64,000 nucleotides of DNA, taken from positions 114,181-178,180 of the forward strand of contig CAYHVK010000006.1 in the NCBI GenBank assembly GCA_964360255.1, written 5' to 3'. Origin of the DNA: CAYHVK01 sp964360255 (GTDB lineage Bacteria > Bdellovibrionota > Bdellovibrionia > Bdellovibrionales > UBA1609). Below, piece by piece: positions 1 through 8,176 of this stretch (position 1 is the stretch's first letter; each line of letters opens with the position of its first letter). The notes beneath the pieces were generated by a model that was not told the origin of the DNA, did not search any database, and worked only from the letters and a program-made list of their open reading frames with translations. A program made the position numbers and the translations under genes.

Positions 1-2241
1 GAAGCTCTTTATAAAAAGCTCGCTGGTGACTATCTTCGTGAGAGCGAAAAAGGTCCGTATGCTTTAGATATTCAGTTTAAAACCGCTCTTATCGCTTACG
101 AAAAAGCTCGTTACGACGAAGCGGCGACCCAATTTAAAGTATTAGGTGAAAAGCACGCCACAGTTGATAAAGGTATAAAGTCACAAGATCTCTATCTTGA
201 TATCTTGAACCTTAAAAAAGACTATGCTGGTTTACGTGATTACTCGTTTGCACTTCGCAATAGCACTAAAGATGCGGCTCGCAAAGAGAAGCTCACTAAA
301 ATCTACGAAGAGTCTTATTTCTTAATTGTTCAAGAACTTGAGAAAAAAGGTGGCGAGTCTGAAGCCATCGAGAAATACGAACAGTTTGCAGCGACGAACG
401 GGCAGTCTCCGTTAGCTCAAAAGAGCTTATGGAACGCTATGCAGCTTCAATTTAAACTGGGCAACTTGGTTGGAGGCTCAAACGCTTCAATCAATTATTA
501 CAATAAATACCCTGAAACTAAAGAGGGCCGAGATGCCTTACTTAAAGCTGCAGAAACTTATGAGGCTTTAGGTCTATTAGATAAGGCGGCTGCAACGCTC
601 ATCTTATTAGCTAAGAGTGATCTTGCAAACCAATCTAAATGGCGCTTAATGGCCGCTGATTATTATACAGTTCTTGGCGATTATAAATTGTCGAAGCCAC
701 TCTATGAAGAGCTCAAGTCAAAGCCAAATTCACAGGCGCGCTCTCTTGAGCAGCTTGAGTTTATCGCGAAGGCTGAGAATAATGTACCGGCGCGTGAGAA
801 GCTTCTTCGTGAGATCTCAGCTCTTGGCATTCAGCCACAGGCCAGCTTAGCTCAGCTTTATTTTGTCGAGAAGGCCTATACAGCAAAAGACTTTGAATCT
901 ACATTCAATCTTTCTAAGAAGCTTGTCGGCTCAAACGATAAAGGCATTTCAAACTATGCAAAAGCTCGTGCTCGTCTCTTGCAAGCTCACGTACTTGATA
1001 AAGAATATCGTAATCAAAGCTTGAAGAGTCAGGTCGACCGAGTTCATATCGTTCTTCAGTTAAAAACTGAAAAACTCAGTAAGGCTCAGATTGCCTTCCA
1101 ATCAGCCGCTAATATGGGCGACCCAACGGTGACAGTTGATGCTTTAAATGCATTATCAGATTCATATTTTCATTACGTGCAAGCTGTAAAAGAAATGCCG
1201 ATTCCAAAAGGTATTCCGCCTGAAGAAGAAGCGGTTTTCAGAGGCGAACTCGCTAAGATTTCATTACCAATGGAAGAAAAATCTATTGAAGCGAAAAGCT
1301 TGGCTTTAAAGCAAGCCATTCAAATGCAAGTGCGCGATGGTAGCATCGCTCGCTTAACATCTGAAATCGATCGCATGAACCAAACGGTTCGTATGGATAC
1401 TCTCATCGAGTTCAATGGCCCAGAAAGCCTTCTCGCTGATGAAGACGGTTTCTATGGTAAATTACCTGTGATTTCTAAAGTGAACCCGCTTTCATGTCCA
1501 TCAGGTGACAAGAACTGGACGAAAGAAAATCTTCGCGGACTTATTGGTATCTTAAATAACTGTGAAACTTTAAAGAAAACTGATCGCGTAAATACAATCG
1601 CGAGACATTTATCAGTTGAGTTCTTAAAAGAGGGCTGGGGTCCATATTACCTCAGCTTAGCAGCGGCTAATAAAGGTCTATTACCACTTTCAATTTGGTA
1701 TGCTGATCTTGGTTTGCGTCGTCAACCGAATTCAAGCTTACTCGCTTATCAAAAGGGTCGCATCCAGTGGATGCTGGGCGATTACAATGCGGCAATTAAA
1801 TCGATCAAAGCGGCGAGCGAATCAAATCCACGCTTCTTAGAAGCCCATTTGGCTCTCGGTCGTATTTACTATAGAGATGCAGATTTAAAGAGCGCTTCAG
1901 TACATTTTGATCAAGTTCTAAAAATTGACCCTACAAATGCTGTAGCACTTGTAGGTCTAGCCGAACTTCGTCGCAAGAAAGCAGATAACAAAGAGGCCCT
2001 TACTCTCTTAGAAAAGGCCGTCAGCAGTTCACCCCGCTCACTCGATTACAGACTTCGCCTCGCGGATCTCTATGAAGTTGAGCAGCGCTACGAAGAGGCT
2101 TTAACAGCTTACAAACGTATTAAGAATTTAATTAAAGAGCAAAGAACTCCGGCACAGGATTCATTTGCCAATATCGATGAGAAAATCAAAATTCTTGAAA
2201 CCCAAATTGCCAAGAATTCTGAGAAAAGGACTAGCAAATGA
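1..2241 (+). CDS. TPR-repeat protein, 5' end cut by window edge (GltE/GltD-like position)
   Basis: The reading frame is open from base 1, so this is the C-terminal 746 residues of a longer protein. There is no credible start near base 205, where the codon is TTG inside continuous coding sequence. The protein is almost entirely helical, with tetratricopeptide-like helix pairs throughout. The clearest repeats are in the last 180 residues (motifs around YQKGRIQWMLGDYNAAI, LGRIYYRDADLKSASVHF, LAELRRKKADNKEAL). TPR arrays are protein-binding scaffolds, and no enzyme motif is seen. It overlaps the next gene by 4 bases (ATGA) and leads an operon whose order resembles the Myxococcus glt gliding genes, where TPR proteins sit in the envelope. 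Assignment to GltE or GltD is inferred from gene order, not from recognised sequence identity. The signal peptide, if any, lies outside the window. Confidence 0.85.
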   Translation, partial: EALYKKLAGDYLRESEKGPYALDIQFKTALIAYEKARYDEAATQFKVLGEKHATVDKGIKSQDLYLDILNLKKDYAGLRDYSFALRNSTKDAARKEKLTKIYEESYFLIVQELEKKGGESEAIEKYEQFAATNGQSPLAQKSLWNAMQLQFKLGNLVGGSNASINYYNKYPETKEGRDALLKAAETYEALGLLDKAAATLILLAKSDLANQSKWRLMAADYYTVLGDYKLSKPLYEELKSKPNSQARSLEQLEFIAKAENNVPAREKLLREISALGIQPQASLAQLYFVEKAYTAKDFESTFNLSKKLVGSNDKGISNYAKARARLLQAHVLDKEYRNQSLKSQVDRVHIVLQLKTEKLSKAQIAFQSAANMGDPTVTVDALNALSDSYFHYVQAVKEMPIPKGIPPEEEAVFRGELAKISLPMEEKSIEAKSLALKQAIQMQVRDGSIARLTSEIDRMNQTVRMDTLIEFNGPESLLADEDGFYGKLPVISKVNPLSCPSGDKNWTKENLRGLIGILNNCETLKKTDRVNTIARHLSVEFLKEGWGPYYLSLAAANKGLLPLSIWYADLGLRRQPNSSLLAYQKGRIQWMLGDYNAAIKSIKAASESNPRFLEAHLALGRIYYRDADLKSASVHFDQVLKIDPTNAVALVGLAELRRKKADNKEALTLLEKAVSSSPRSLDYRLRLADLYEVEQRYEEALTAYKRIKNLIKEQRTPAQDSFANIDEKIKILETQIAKNSEKRTSK

Positions 2242-2492
2242 AATTATTAATTTTCGTTCTACTATCAGTCTTTGTTATGCGTAGCGCTTTTGCAGCTGAA
2301 CCGGCGAAGAAGAATGTGCAGTATCGTAAAACGCAAGAAGTGAGTTTTGAAGCTTCAGATGTCGAAGGGGCGATCCGCACTCCGGATGGCGCTTACGTGA
2401 ATCCGAAGAAGAGCGTTAAGTTCATGCCTTTATACAAAATTGATCAGCAATTCGACCGAGACATTAAAGATTCAGTGGAGTACTTAAAATGA
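2238..2492 (+). CDS. Small secreted protein in Glt-like operon (GltF-like position)
   Basis: This is an 84-residue protein. It has a clean signal peptide of about 19 residues (MKLLIFVLLSVFVMRSAFA, then AEPAKK), so it is exported to the periplasm. The mature part, about 65 residues, is polar and lysine-rich with no family I recognise. The start overlaps the upstream TPR gene's stop (ATGA), and its own stop overlaps the next ATG, so the three genes are translationally coupled. The position between a TPR protein and an FHA/TonB-like protein is where gltF lies in Myxococcus, a small periplasmic component. That comparison rests on synteny only. Confidence 0.75.
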   Translation: MKLLIFVLLSVFVMRSAFAAEPAKKNVQYRKTQEVSFEASDVEGAIRTPDGAYVNPKKSVKFMPLYKIDQQFDRDIKDSVEYLK

Positions 2493-4027
2493 ATTCAACA
2501 GCAAACAAGATTATGCAGCTTGAATTAGAGCATCACTACAAGAATAAGTTTTTGGGTCGCCACGCTATATCTCCGAAGGGAAATGTAATGGTTCTCGGCT
2601 CGTCGCCGACGGCCCACGTGCGTCTTTTAGGCTCTGATGTTGGCGAAGTTCACGCCTACCTCGAGTATGCTGATGGACAGTGGTATATTATCGATGCCGG
2701 CAGTGAAAAAGGCACGTGGGTGCAAAAACATCCCATCGTGCGCGAAATGATCGAATCAGAAATGACCGTGGCCATCGGTGGTCACCAATTGAAGTTCCAT
2801 AAACGTGCAGTAGAGACCTCGCTTTTTAATGCTAAGAAACTTGAAAAAAGTGAACCTGTGACTAAGACAGGTACAACTCTCTATCACCAAATGATTATTA
2901 AAAAACACAATGTGACTTATAAAACTGAACTCGCGCCGATGACTCAGTTCTTCACATTCGTCGTGGGCGATAAGGCTCATCAGTTTTCGCCTCCAAAAGG
3001 CGAGGGCGAAGTTTTAGAAAATAAAATCGGTGATTTTACGTTTATTCAACGTTTAGTGCGCTCGAATACCGCTGAAATGACAGTTGGTAACTATGTCCAC
3101 GAACTTATGCACAGTGATGTGCGTCGTCCGCTGATTACGGCGATTGGTTTTATGACTTTAGCTCTTGTTGTTTTCTTAGCTATGCCATCAAAGCCTCAAG
3201 AAGAGCTTGTGACTCCTGAACTCGATCAGAACAAGTTCACTCGTATGATTTTAGATGCAAAATTAATGAAGCAAAAGCGCACTGAAGCTCGCGAGCGTCA
3301 GAAGCAGCTAGAGCGTGCACCATCAAGTGGTCAGGGTGTAGCTTCGACGGAAAAAACTCCTTCAATGACGACTCCGACTCCTACAAAAGGAGCCACTCCG
3401 AAAGTGATCTCGAAACTTAAGACTCAGGGTCTCACGGCGCTTTTAAGTAAAATCTCAAGTCGTGCAACGGCTTCGGGTTTGAAAATCAATTCGCAAGGTG
3501 TGACAGCTGATTCGCAACAAGGTCTCGGCCGTGCGACGGCGGTGGCCGCAGTAGGTAGTCTTCAAGGTGTTGGCGGTAAAGCTGGCGCTGAAGGCACGCA
3601 TCGTATTGGCGGCATCGGCACGATCGGCAAAGGCGGCGGCACTTCAATGGTGGCGGGCGTTGGCGGTTTAGCAATTGGTGCAGCCGGTAGCGCATCAGTG
3701 GGCGTGCTTGAAGAAGAAACTGAAATCGAAGGCGGTCTTGATAAAGACGTGATCGCACGCGTGATTCAATCACAGCTCGGTGAAATTCGTTATTGTTACG
3801 AGCGCCAGCTCAGTGCTGAGCCAGAGCTATACGGTAAAGTTATTTTGCGTTTCTCGATTGATGCCAACGGCATCGTGAACTCGCAAAAAATTGGTTTAAC
3901 GACATTAAAAAGCGCCATGGTTGAGGGATGTATTCTGCGGCGTGTGACGAACTGGAAGTTTCCAAAGCCGAAAGGCGGAACAACCGTGCTCGTCTCATAT
4001 CCGTTTTTATTTAAGAGTACTAACTAA
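2489..4027 (+). CDS. FHA-domain, single-TM protein with AgmX/PglI (TonB-like) C-terminal domain; GltG-like
   Basis: This is a 512-residue protein. Residues about 20-105 form a forkhead-associated fold (VLGSSPTAHVRL, HAYLEY, DAGSEKGTWV), a phosphothreonine-reader type domain facing the cytoplasm. One membrane helix lies at about 214-232. A basic stretch and a very Gly/Ala/Ser-rich linker (about 330-415) follow, long enough to cross the periplasm. The last 95 residues are the AgmX/PglI C-terminal domain, related to TonB (EIRYCYERQL, GKVILRFSIDANG, NWKFPKPKGG). This is the architecture of Myxococcus GltG (PglI), which couples the inner-membrane motor to outer-membrane parts. The pairing with a downstream barrel and TPR genes supports the call. 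The domain calls are firm; a gliding role in this organism is inferred. Confidence 0.85.
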   Translation: MNSTANKIMQLELEHHYKNKFLGRHAISPKGNVMVLGSSPTAHVRLLGSDVGEVHAYLEYADGQWYIIDAGSEKGTWVQKHPIVREMIESEMTVAIGGHQLKFHKRAVETSLFNAKKLEKSEPVTKTGTTLYHQMIIKKHNVTYKTELAPMTQFFTFVVGDKAHQFSPPKGEGEVLENKIGDFTFIQRLVRSNTAEMTVGNYVHELMHSDVRRPLITAIGFMTLALVVFLAMPSKPQEELVTPELDQNKFTRMILDAKLMKQKRTEARERQKQLERAPSSGQGVASTEKTPSMTTPTPTKGATPKVISKLKTQGLTALLSKISSRATASGLKINSQGVTADSQQGLGRATAVAAVGSLQGVGGKAGAEGTHRIGGIGTIGKGGGTSMVAGVGGLAIGAAGSASVGVLEEETEIEGGLDKDVIARVIQSQLGEIRYCYERQLSAEPELYGKVILRFSIDANGIVNSQKIGLTTLKSAMVEGCILRRVTNWKFPKPKGGTTVLVSYPFLFKSTN

Positions 4028-4038
4028 GGGAGGGGACT

Positions 4039-4902
4039 ATGCGTCTTCTTAACAGAACCTCGATCGTAGCAGCATTGGTGTTGTTTGTAGCCACTTCTGG
4101 CTTCGCGCAATCGAAACAATATCAGAGAAAAAAACCAGCTGAGGCTCCAGCCGCCGCAGCACCAGGTGCACCTGCAACTGCTCCATCGAAAGATGGCAAA
4201 GCGGCCCCAGCCGCGAAAGCCACTCCTGAAGTGCCAGCTCAGCCAACTGGCGACAAGCTTGATATTTCAGAACTTGAGCAAAAATACTGGGCACCGAAAG
4301 ATACAGATTTTAGCGTGGTTCAAAACAGAACCTACACTAAAGCCGGTAAACTTGCGGCCAGCTTTATGTATGGCCCTATCGTGAACGACACGTTCAGCTC
4401 GGGTATGAACGCCGGCTTACTTTTGAACTATTATAAGGATGAGCGTTTTGGTTTCCAGGCGCATTACATCTCTTCTGATCTTTCAAACAGTGATGCGACT
4501 AAAAAGTTCTTTAAACTCTCGGGCGGTGCAACAGCGCCGGATTTCAACAGAGTTAAAGACTATTACGGTCTTGGTTTCAACTTTGTTCCGTTCTACGCGA
4601 AAATGAGTGTGATGGGGCAAAAAATTATCTATTTCGATATGCAAATCACACCAACAATTGGCATGACGAAGTATGAGCAACAACAAGAAAACGGCGGAGG
4701 CAAAAGCGAGAACAGCTTCTCTTACGGTCTTGATGTGACTCAGTACTTCTTCTTCTCAAAAAGCTTAGCCGTCAGATTCGATTTACAGAATCGTTGGTAT
4801 AAACAAGACGTTGTGGCCTACAAATCACCATTCGCAAAAGTGCGCTCTGGTGAGACTGAGAACACAACTATGTTCTTGTTCGGTTTAACGTACTTTCACT
4901 AA
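4039..4902 (+). CDS. Outer-membrane beta-barrel protein of Glt-like operon (GltA/GltB-like)
   Basis: This is a 287-residue protein. It has a signal peptide ending near SGFA, then an Ala/Pro-rich stretch (about 30-75). After that comes a run of alternating hydrophobic and polar strands ending in an aromatic C-terminus (FLFGLTYFH), the usual signal for insertion in the outer membrane. A good ribosome site (GGGAGGGG) precedes the ATG, 11 bases after the previous stop. In the Myxococcus glt operon the FHA/TonB-like gene is followed by barrels GltA and GltB, so the order fits. The Pro/Ala segment may bridge peptidoglycan. Sequence identity with GltA or GltB cannot be judged here. Confidence 0.75.
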   Translation: MRLLNRTSIVAALVLFVATSGFAQSKQYQRKKPAEAPAAAAPGAPATAPSKDGKAAPAAKATPEVPAQPTGDKLDISELEQKYWAPKDTDFSVVQNRTYTKAGKLAASFMYGPIVNDTFSSGMNAGLLLNYYKDERFGFQAHYISSDLSNSDATKKFFKLSGGATAPDFNRVKDYYGLGFNFVPFYAKMSVMGQKIIYFDMQITPTIGMTKYEQQQENGGGKSENSFSYGLDVTQYFFFSKSLAVRFDLQNRWYKQDVVAYKSPFAKVRSGETENTTMFLFGLTYFH

Positions 4903-4916
4903 TTAGGGGATACCTT

Positions 4917-7364
4917 GTGAAAAAGTTTAATTTATCAGCACTCAGTCTTCTACTGGTTCTGGCATTTAGCCAGCCAGCAGCGGCTGCCGGTTGGGATTGG
5001 GAGTCTTTGAAAAAAGCCGCTTCTGAAGCTACTGCCGAAGCTGAAAAGAAAGTCGAAGAACTTGTCAGTTTAGCTCGTGCAAAATGGGCTGAATGGAATA
5101 GCGGTGGTGCAAATCCAGCTGAACAACAACGCAAAACTGCGTCGGATTCGGCTCCAGTGCCTGCTGCTGAAAAAGTGGCGCCAATTATTCCAGCTGCTGG
5201 CGAAACTGTGAATGTCACAACACAAAAAGATCGCGCCGATTTTGAACGCTTAATTGAAGCTTCAAAAAAATCTGTGGCTGAGAAATCAGCTGTACAGGTG
5301 AGTGTGCCTGGTCGTGCGGCTGACAAAAGCCTGTTAACCACAAAATCGGGAGTACCAAAGTTTGATCTCACACGCTCAAAAATCGCTGTCGAAAAGATTC
5401 CACGTCTTGATGTGGGTTTAGAGAAAAGCATTTCTAAGAATGATCTGATTTCCACTGATATTATAGTGGGCTTTAATCCGCTTGAAAAAGCAAAAGCGCT
5501 TTCATCACCAGGTTTCATCAGTAAATCTGAGCTGAATAAAGCTCTTAAGATGAAAATCACAAAAGTTGATAAATGGATGGGGCCAGACCGTGAAAAGTTA
5601 GGTATCGGCGAAATCGTAACTCAAGAAAAAGTAGATAAAGTGAATGTGGATATGAATCCACTTAAGACTTTAGATGCTGAGAAGCCATTAGCTAAAGTGA
5701 CAGAGAATGATTTGAAAATGCTCGGTGCTTTACAAGTGAATAAAAAAGGTGATCGTTGCCATATCGTCAGCGGCCTTTTTCATGATCTTTCAAAAGATCC
5801 GGCACACATCGAAGAAGCCAACTTTAACCTCGGTCTATGCGCTCACAACATGGGCCTTCATTCAGAGGCGGTTCAGCGACTTCTTAAAGTGGTGAAAACA
5901 GAAAATCCTGAATACACTCCAGATGCGATTGCCAGCTTAGTTGAAGATCTTCCTCGTGAGTTTGACACTCAAGTGGCTTCGGCAATTAAGGCTGTGAATA
6001 ATAAGTCGTTGATTCCTGAAAAAGCAAAAGACCATATGAATTACATTTTGGCTCGTGCGGCTCATAAAAAGTCGAATTACCAAGAGGCTATGGCTTCAGC
6101 TGAAAAGGTGAGCGCGAAGAGTACGCTCTATCCGAATGCTCGTTATCTCTATGCTATTGCACTTTACGGAACAAAAAAGAACCGTGAAGCACAAAAAGCA
6201 TTAGCGGAGCTTAAAGATTGGATGGCGAAGAACGGTAAATCAGATCGCAATCTCGAAACACTTATCACTATTAATACAGCTCGCATGATGTTCGTTGAAA
6301 AACGTTATCAAGCGGCACATGAACAATATATGAAAGTGCCGAAAGACCATCCTCTATGGGTACCAGGACTTGTTGAGCAAGGCTGGACACAACTCAATGT
6401 AGATGATGCCCCGGGCGCGATTGGTAATATGTATTCACTCCACTCGCCTTATTTCAAATCGATCTTTATGCCAGATTCATGGATCGTTCGTACGATTGGA
6501 TACATCGACATCTGTCAGTACGGTGACGCTTATAGAACGCTCACGAAACTCGAGCAGCTTCATCACAGTCATTTAACGAGCGTGAATAATTACAGCGCGA
6601 AGTTCACGAAGCCAGATCAATACTACAATACAGTGAGAAACTATATTCGTGGTAAGAGCGATCAAGGTGTGGATGGTTTGCCAGCGCAAATCATTCGCGA
6701 AGTGGCTCGTCAGCGTGGTTTCTTAAATGCGCAAGATTCTTTAAACGATAAAGAAGACGAAATAGCACAATACGGTTTCATTCAAGGTTTAATCGCGAAA
6801 GATAAAGCGGCTCTTCAAGGCCGTATTGCAGCGACGAAACAGCGTATTACTAAGCTCAATGAAGATCTCAAGAAGGCTGAAACTATGCCGGCATTAGTGA
6901 AGTTCATCAATGAGTGGCAAGCCAATAAGCGCAGTGAGACAGCAACTCTTAAGAATTACGAATTCCAACTCTCTGTTTACGAACAGGGTCGTCAAGGTTT
7001 CGTAGGTCTTAAAAAAGAAGCGAATTCAAGACTTGGTAGTGAAAAAGCTAAGCTTCGCACAGAAGCAGGCCGAGAACTTATTGGTCACCTTAAAGATCTT
7101 AAAGTAAAACTCGCTCGCACCTTAGAAAGTAACGAATTCTTACGCTATGAAATTTTCGCTGGTTCTGGTGAAAATATTCGTTATCAAGTGGCTGGCGGCG
7201 GTACGACTCCAGGACAGCGTATTCCTGCGAACGTGAAACCACAGAAGATCTTGAACTGGGAGTTTGACGGTGAATATTGGGAAGACGAAATCGGTTCATA
7301 CCGCTCGACTCTTCGTAACAACTGCCCGAAAAACCCACGTGCACAAGCGAGTGTAGGAAATTAG
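4917..7364 (+). CDS. Large secreted TPR/helical protein of Glt-like operon (GltC-like position)
   Basis: This is an 815-residue protein starting at GTG with a leading GGGGA ribosome site. The signal peptide ends near AAAAG (about residue 24). An amphipathic helical, low-complexity region follows (about 30-150). TPR-like helix pairs run from about 275 to 560 (FNLGLCAHNMGLHSEAVQRL, ARYLYAIALYGTKKNREAQ). A long helical C-terminal part (about 600-760) probably forms coiled coil. No catalytic motif is visible. Its position after the barrel corresponds to gltC, a periplasmic TPR protein in Myxococcus. The protein is much larger than a simple TPR adaptor. Function is inferred from context. Confidence 0.75.
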   Translation: MKKFNLSALSLLLVLAFSQPAAAAGWDWESLKKAASEATAEAEKKVEELVSLARAKWAEWNSGGANPAEQQRKTASDSAPVPAAEKVAPIIPAAGETVNVTTQKDRADFERLIEASKKSVAEKSAVQVSVPGRAADKSLLTTKSGVPKFDLTRSKIAVEKIPRLDVGLEKSISKNDLISTDIIVGFNPLEKAKALSSPGFISKSELNKALKMKITKVDKWMGPDREKLGIGEIVTQEKVDKVNVDMNPLKTLDAEKPLAKVTENDLKMLGALQVNKKGDRCHIVSGLFHDLSKDPAHIEEANFNLGLCAHNMGLHSEAVQRLLKVVKTENPEYTPDAIASLVEDLPREFDTQVASAIKAVNNKSLIPEKAKDHMNYILARAAHKKSNYQEAMASAEKVSAKSTLYPNARYLYAIALYGTKKNREAQKALAELKDWMAKNGKSDRNLETLITINTARMMFVEKRYQAAHEQYMKVPKDHPLWVPGLVEQGWTQLNVDDAPGAIGNMYSLHSPYFKSIFMPDSWIVRTIGYIDICQYGDAYRTLTKLEQLHHSHLTSVNNYSAKFTKPDQYYNTVRNYIRGKSDQGVDGLPAQIIREVARQRGFLNAQDSLNDKEDEIAQYGFIQGLIAKDKAALQGRIAATKQRITKLNEDLKKAETMPALVKFINEWQANKRSETATLKNYEFQLSVYEQGRQGFVGLKKEANSRLGSEKAKLRTEAGRELIGHLKDLKVKLARTLESNEFLRYEIFAGSGENIRYQVAGGGTTPGQRIPANVKPQKILNWEFDGEYWEDEIGSYRSTLRNNCPKNPRAQASVGN

Positions 7365-7403
7365 TAGTATTTAAATTATTTTTTAAAACATATTGGAGAA
7401 TTT

Positions 7404-8060
7404 ATGAAAAACATTAAAACAAACCAAGCCAAGTCGCTTCTTACCGGTGCTATCTTCGTACTTAGTACGACAGCAGCCGTCGCTAAAACTGACGTGAATG
7501 CTCAAATCGAAAAGTTAAAGAGCAACGCTGAAAACAGTGAAGCGAACTATGAGCAGTATAAGACGAACATGGATATCGTGAATAAAAACATCGAGCAAGC
7601 TGATCTGGCTCTTAAAGAAGTTCGAAAAATGAAAACGAATCTCGTTAAGAACACTCAGAACGTCGATAAGAACAAGCTCGCGCTACAAAAGATCGAGCAG
7701 GATATCGGCGCTTTAAAAGTAAAAGAGCAAGAGAAGATCACAGCTGAAGATAAGCAAATCGCGGAAGTGAAAGCCATACTCGAGAAGCTTGAGAACAATA
7801 AGCGCCTTCGCCAGTCGAATGTGATGGCTTACGATCTTAAAATCGCAGAGATTAAAAAAGAACGCGCAGACTGGGACACACAAGTTCAGCAAATGGCTTC
7901 ACTCCAGAAGCAATTAGAAGATAAAGAGAAAAAAGCGGGTGAAGAGAAGTCATCTTGGACAGCTAAACGTAAAGACTACGAAGCTGAAACGAAGAAGTGG
8001 CAGACTCAGGCTCAGAATTCTCGAGACACATTCAACAAACATAAGAAGTTAAACGACTAG
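7404..8060 (+). CDS. Secreted coiled-coil protein, end of Glt-like operon
   Basis: This is a 218-residue protein. It has a signal peptide (about residues 1-27, ending AAVA before KTDVNAQ). The rest is one long charged helix, rich in Lys, Glu and Gln with heptad spacing (residues about 30-215), so it is a periplasmic coiled-coil rod. The ribosome site TTGGAGAA precedes the ATG. It lies 39 bases after the TPR gene and is followed by a strong terminator, so it closes the operon. No named family was recognised. A structural spacer or a partner of the TPR proteins is a reasonable guess. Confidence 0.7.
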   Translation: MKNIKTNQAKSLLTGAIFVLSTTAAVAKTDVNAQIEKLKSNAENSEANYEQYKTNMDIVNKNIEQADLALKEVRKMKTNLVKNTQNVDKNKLALQKIEQDIGALKVKEQEKITAEDKQIAEVKAILEKLENNKRLRQSNVMAYDLKIAEIKKERADWDTQVQQMASLQKQLEDKEKKAGEEKSSWTAKRKDYEAETKKWQTQAQNSRDTFNKHKKLND

Positions 8061-8075
8061 GTACGGGATACCTTA
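8058..8075 (+). repeat. 18-base repeat TAGGTACGGGATACCTTA, copy 1
   Basis: The 18-mer begins with the TAG stop codon of the coiled-coil gene and contains a 5-base inverted repeat (AGGTA, loop CGGGA, TACCT). An identical 18-mer occurs at 20793-20810, again starting on a stop codon. A related fragment (AGGGGATACCTT) sits just after the stop codon at 4902. Confidence 0.6.
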
Positions 8076-8102
8076 TAACGCGTCCGAGAAATTTTTCCGG
8101 AC

Positions 8103-8134
8103 AAAAAAGCCGCTTTTTCTAAGGCGGCTTTTTT
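8103..8134. terminator. Bidirectional rho-independent terminator
   Basis: An 11-base perfect stem AAAAAAGCCGC / GCGGCTTTTTT encloses a 10-base loop. It reads with a U-run on both strands. It sits between the convergent Glt-like operon and mdlB and can end both transcripts. Confidence 0.9.
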
Positions 8135-8176
8135 ATTGCTAACTTGTCGGTGCTAGCTAAAAGTGATAATTGGCAG

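Noticed and set aside
205..207. Start of the first gene at 205.
   Set aside because: The codon is TTG inside an uninterrupted frame running from base 1; the gene begins outside the window.
4868..5560. A 230-residue minus-strand frame opposite the large TPR gene.
   Set aside because: It lies wholly inside a well-supported plus-strand gene, has biased Ser/Phe/Ala composition from antisense reading, and has no ribosome site or known domain.
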